Origin: CAYMLQ01 sp964390795
Lineage (GTDB): Bacteria; Verrucomicrobiota; Kiritimatiellia; RFP12; UBA1067
Assembly: GCA_964390795.1 (NCBI GenBank)
Contig: CAYMLQ010000294.1
Coordinates: 1 to 7,703 of the forward strand
Reading direction: 5' to 3'
DNA: 7,703 nucleotides
In this document: in pieces, positions 5,066 to 7,703 of the stretch
How the letters are laid out: each line of letters opens with the position of its first letter
How positions within the stretch are numbered: the first letter of the stretch is position 1
Translations under genes and position numbers: made by a program
Notes under the pieces: model-generated
Told to the model about the DNA's origin: nothing
Databases searched by the model: none
Seen by the model: the letters and a program-made list of their open reading frames with translations, nothing else

Positions 5066-5082
5066 GACGGCGCTGCGCCGTC
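5066..5082. terminator. Perfect 17-nt GC palindrome, candidate terminator of the surface-protein gene
   Basis: GACGGCGC (5066-5073) and GCGCCGTC (5075-5082) flank one T. It lies about 30 bp beyond the stop of the minus-strand surface-protein gene. Reading the minus strand, no T-tract follows, so the terminator role is inferred from position and stem strength only. Confidence 0.4.
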
Positions 5083-5112
5083 CTCCTTATGCCGGGCGCT
5101 TCGCTCTCCGTG

Positions 5113-7701
5113 TTAACGAAGCCGAATGAGCGTGCCTCCCACGAACATCAATTGCACGCTGCCGTCGCTGCGGTAGACGAGATGCCAGCGGCTGTCGGGG
5201 AGATTGATGGGCGTCAGCTTCCCGGTCCGCGTGCCCGTGCCAGACAGGATCGTGTAGACCTTGGTGCGGTCGAGCAAGCCCGGATCCGCAATCTCCAGGC
5301 TCATGTTCGCCAGGTTCACGTGTCCGTGGACAATCAGCTTGTCTGCGGTGTTCCCCTCGATGTCCACCAACAGCGTGCCCGAATTCAGTGTCGTGTTACG
5401 GGCGATGGTCAATTCGCCAACGACATTCGTGCCGCCGGGCGCAATCGTGCCGGTAAGGGAGAGCGTTCCATTGCTGACCGTTCCGGAACCGCTCACATCC
5501 TTCAAGGTCTGGACATAGCCGTCCAAGTCCAACAGGGTTCCTTCGCCAAGCACCATCGAAGCCGAGGCCGAGATGAGGTTGGTTGCCCCGCCGCTTGCCG
5601 CCGTGCAACTCAACAGGCTGCCGTCGCCCGGATCGGCGAGCGCCACGAAGTTCGAGAAAAAGCCCGGCGCGTTGGTCTCGGTTTGGCCTAGGTAGTTGAT
5701 GCCGAAACCGAAGGTACTGGTCTTCCACCACATCTGATTGGGCACCAAGCCTGCGCCGCCAGCACCATTGCCGAAGCGGGCCTCGAAGGCGTGAGCGCCT
5801 GGCGTCAGCGTGATGAAGCCGCGCATGGGCACGCCCCAGTTGCCGTCGTTAATGACGGTCGTGCCGTCGATCTTCAGCAGCGTATTGTCGTCGATGCTCT
5901 CGCCGAAGGTCCATGTCGTATTGGTTCCGGTGCGGTTCCAGATGAAGCCCGTGTACACGTACGTGGCATAGTCGCCCCACAGCCCTGCCGGCTGCTTGAG
6001 GTTCGTGTTGGCCATGCGCGTGCCGAGCTGAACCGTCACATTCGAACACAGGGAGGCGGCTGTCGTCGTATCGAAAGCGCCGTTCAGCGTTCCTTCGTAC
6101 AGGCCCGGCCTGGCGGCTTGCAGCTTGAGCGTGCCTTCCTCGATGATGATCGGGCTGGAGGAAGCGAGCGCTGTTCCCAGCGTCAGCGTCCCGCTGCCGG
6201 TCTTGACGATGGAGTCGCTGACGAGCGAACCGTTGATCAGGATACCGGAGGTGAGGTTGACGGCGCGGTTGGTCATGGCAAACCCGCCCATATCCAGGGT
6301 GCCGCCATGCACGTTGACCACGCTGTTGGAGGGCAGCGCTTCGCGAATGGCCAGACGCAAGACGCCGTTGCTGATCGTCGTCGCGCCGCCGTACGTATTC
6401 GTGCCGCCGAGTGTCATCGAACCGGCACCGAGCTTGGTCAGGCCGCCGCTGGCGTCGTTCAAGCCGAGCATGCAGTCGTTGGTGATCGCAGGGGAGAGCG
6501 TTCCGCCGCCAAACAGCGTGACTGTCAGCTTGTCGCCCGGCAGATAGCCCGACCCGGGGCTGGTGACGCTGATTCCGTTCATGCTGCCCTTGGCCGGGCT
6601 GCCTTCTGTCACGTCGACGGAGGCAATGGCGGTCGCGCCGGTTCCGCTGCCGCCAGTGACGACCACGACCGGCGCACCGACATAGCCTGCGCCGTTGCTG
6701 CGCAGCGGCACAGCGGTCAGACCGTAGCCGAGCGGTGCCCGCAGGGGTTGGTTGACCGTCACATCCGCGCCTGCCGTGTCGAAGATGGCACCGCCCGGAT
6801 AGACCGTCGCGGCTGTCAACCCTTGGAGGAAGGTGGCACTGGAAGCGCTCGCCCGCAACGTTCCGCCGTTGAAGTTGAAGAGCGAAGGCGCCCACGTCAC
6901 ACCCGCGTAGACGCGGCTTGCCACGATCGCGCCCGCGTTCAAATTCACAACGGATCCCTGGTTTGTACCCGACGTTGTGAGACGGAGGCTCCTGGAGGTG
7001 TTCGCGTCCAAGACCGCCGTCGGGCCCAGCAGGTTGATCATGTTGAACGTATTCCTCGACGCGTTGTGGTTCATCGAGATGTCGTTGCCGATCGCCGAGT
7101 TACGCAGCGTCCCTCCGAACAGGTTGATTGCGGAGGCGCCGTTATTGACATTGATCCAGCCCATGATCAGCCAACTGCCCGAGCCGGTCACATAGGTGTC
7201 GCCGCCGTACTGTTCAAACACGCCGTTGAAGCCGTTATTACCGGGGACGGCCAGCCAGCCGGTGGTCAGCGTGCCGCCGTTTTTGCGGTAGTACCCGTAG
7301 CTTCCCGTACCGCCGGCGCCGACGGCCAACGTTTCCGTGCCGTTCAGCGTGGCCCCGACGTCCGAGAGTCCGCCCTCCTGAATCACAGCCGCTGCGTTGG
7401 TGGTGTTGTAGCCGACATATAGCTTGTTGAGGTTGTTCGTGCCGACCGTCGAGCTGAAGCGCAGCGTGCCGCCGTACACGTACGTGTTGCCGGCGTACGT
7501 GTTGGTGGTACCCGAGAGCGTGAGCGTGTTGGTGCCCTGCTTCGCCAAGGCCATGGGTCTGCGGCTGAAGCCATAGCTGTAGTCGAGAGCGGCCACCGAG
7601 GTGTCGATGCTGAGGCCGGCCGTGTTTTGGGTGAACACGGAAGAGGCAGCCAAGTCCCGAATGTTTTCGGCCGTGAAGCCGAAGGTGCCGTCGCTCGCGT
7701 G
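5113..7701 (-). CDS. Large PATR-repeat exported protein with PA14-like domain (5' end outside window)
   Basis: The frame is open to the window edge, so the 862 residues seen are only the C-terminal part. Residue 1 here is the first full codon (7701-7699). The composition is Gly/Thr/Asn/Ser-rich, typical of beta-helical surface proteins. Autotransporter-associated beta-strand (PATR) repeats are clear at about 52-84 (LAKQGTNTLTLSG), 421-451 (LTKLGAGSMTLGGTNTYGG) and 498-530 (IVKTGSGTLTLG), with a weaker one in the C-terminal quarter. Residues 336-400 hold two GxGY-type units. Residues 534-688 form a PA14-like region, with WTFGESIDDNTLLKIDGT and PGAHAFEARFGNGAGGAG as core strands; this fold usually binds carbohydrate. 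The C-terminus (ending GGTLIRLR) carries no recognisable 12-strand autotransporter barrel, unlike classical type V passengers, so export probably uses another route. A role in adhesion or polysaccharide contact is inferred. Confidence 0.85.
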   Translation of the reverse strand, partial: HASDGTFGFTAENIRDLAASSVFTQNTAGLSIDTSVAALDYSYGFSRRPMALAKQGTNTLTLSGTTNTYAGNTYVYGGTLRFSSTVGTNNLNKLYVGYNTTNAAAVIQEGGLSDVGATLNGTETLAVGAGGTGSYGYYRKNGGTLTTGWLAVPGNNGFNGVFEQYGGDTYVTGSGSWLIMGWINVNNGASAINLFGGTLRNSAIGNDISMNHNASRNTFNMINLLGPTAVLDANTSRSLRLTTSGTNQGSVVNLNAGAIVASRVYAGVTWAPSLFNFNGGTLRASASSATFLQGLTAATVYPGGAIFDTAGADVTVNQPLRAPLGYGLTAVPLRSNGAGYVGAPVVVVTGGSGTGATAIASVDVTEGSPAKGSMNGISVTSPGSGYLPGDKLTVTLFGGGTLSPAITNDCMLGLNDASGGLTKLGAGSMTLGGTNTYGGATTISNGVLRLAIREALPSNSVVNVHGGTLDMGGFAMTNRAVNLTSGILINGSLVSDSIVKTGSGTLTLGTALASSSPIIIEEGTLKLQAARPGLYEGTLNGAFDTTTAASLCSNVTVQLGTRMANTNLKQPAGLWGDYATYVYTGFIWNRTGTNTTWTFGESIDDNTLLKIDGTTVINDGNWGVPMRGFITLTPGAHAFEARFGNGAGGAGLVPNQMWWKTSTFGFGINYLGQTETNAPGFFSNFVALADPGDGSLLSCTAASGGATNLISASASMVLGEGTLLDLDGYVQTLKDVSGSGTVSNGTLSLTGTIAPGGTNVVGELTIARNTTLNSGTLLVDIEGNTADKLIVHGHVNLANMSLEIADPGLLDRTKVYTILSGTGTRTGKLTPINLPDSRWHLVYRSDGSVQLMFVGGTLIRLR

Positions 7702-7703
7702 CA

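Larger units (their letters stand above)
4868..5112. other. Convergent intergenic region with MITE-like insertion and palindromes
   Basis: This gap lies between the stops of the zinc-ribbon gene (+) and the surface-protein gene (-). It is almost wholly inverted-repeat DNA: a 135-bp MITE-like element (4886-5020) and perfect palindromes at 5030-5056 and 5066-5082. No coding potential is seen. Confidence 0.75.

Noticed and set aside
5791..7422. 543-codon open frame on the + strand
   Set aside because: It is antisense to the PATR protein. Its translation is rich in Arg, Ala, His and Asp without domains, typical of the complement of GC-rich repeat coding DNA, whereas the minus frame has clear PATR and PA14-like motifs.
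7651..7653. TTG at 7653-7651 as the start of the PATR protein
   Set aside because: The frame continues open to the window edge with similar sequence (16 more residues), no ribosome binding site was seen, and an exported protein should begin with a signal peptide.
1..7703. CRISPR array, tRNA, rRNA, riboswitch or toxin-antitoxin/defence system
   Set aside because: No regularly spaced repeats with unique spacers, no cloverleaf, no recognisable riboswitch core, and no nuclease, helicase, reverse transcriptase or toxin-like protein was found.

Overview
The window looks like a piece of a moderately to strongly GC-rich bacterial chromosome, most plausibly from an uncultivated member of the PVC group (Verrucomicrobiota/Kiritimatiellota/Lentisphaerota type). 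This is an inference from gene style: a giant PATR-repeat surface protein with an embedded PA14-like domain, a small tandem zinc-ribbon protein, a lipoprotein with an ADFPKDV-type motif, and intergenic DNA full of hairpin repeats. No rRNA, tRNA or other phylogenetic marker is present to confirm it.

Layout. Positions 1-303 hold no convincing intact gene, only a possible decayed 3' gene end stopping at 283. A 170-residue lipoprotein gene lies on the minus strand (304-816). A divergent intergenic region follows (817-1288) with a nested hairpin, a simple hairpin, three copies of a GGCACAAAC repeat and a good sigma70-like promoter whose spacer contains the third copy. Next is a tightly coupled tctC-tctB-tctA operon (1289-4208) for a tripartite tricarboxylate transporter (TTT): periplasmic solute-binding protein, small four-helix membrane subunit and large membrane subunit, joined by 4-bp and 1-bp overlaps. 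A hairpin plus degenerate 12-nt repeats follows. A short gene with its own promoter (4493-4867) encodes two identically spaced zinc ribbons. The gap between it and the convergent last gene holds an apparent MITE-like insertion (135 bp, 22-bp terminal inverted repeats, 7-bp flanking duplication) and two perfect palindromes. The rest (5115 down to the window edge, minus strand) is the 3' part of a large repeat-rich exported protein whose start lies outside the window.

How the genes work together. Only the three tct genes form a clear functional unit: TctC would capture an organic acid outside the inner membrane and hand it to the TctA/TctB permease. The substrate cannot be read from the sequence, and no two-component regulator (TctDE) or catabolic gene is adjacent. 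The lipoprotein, zinc-ribbon protein and surface protein have no evident link to it.

The clearest unusual signals are the MITE-like element at 4886-5020 and the repeat array overlapping the tct promoter at 1170-1231. I see no evidence for a wholly new defence, CRISPR or RNA-based system here.
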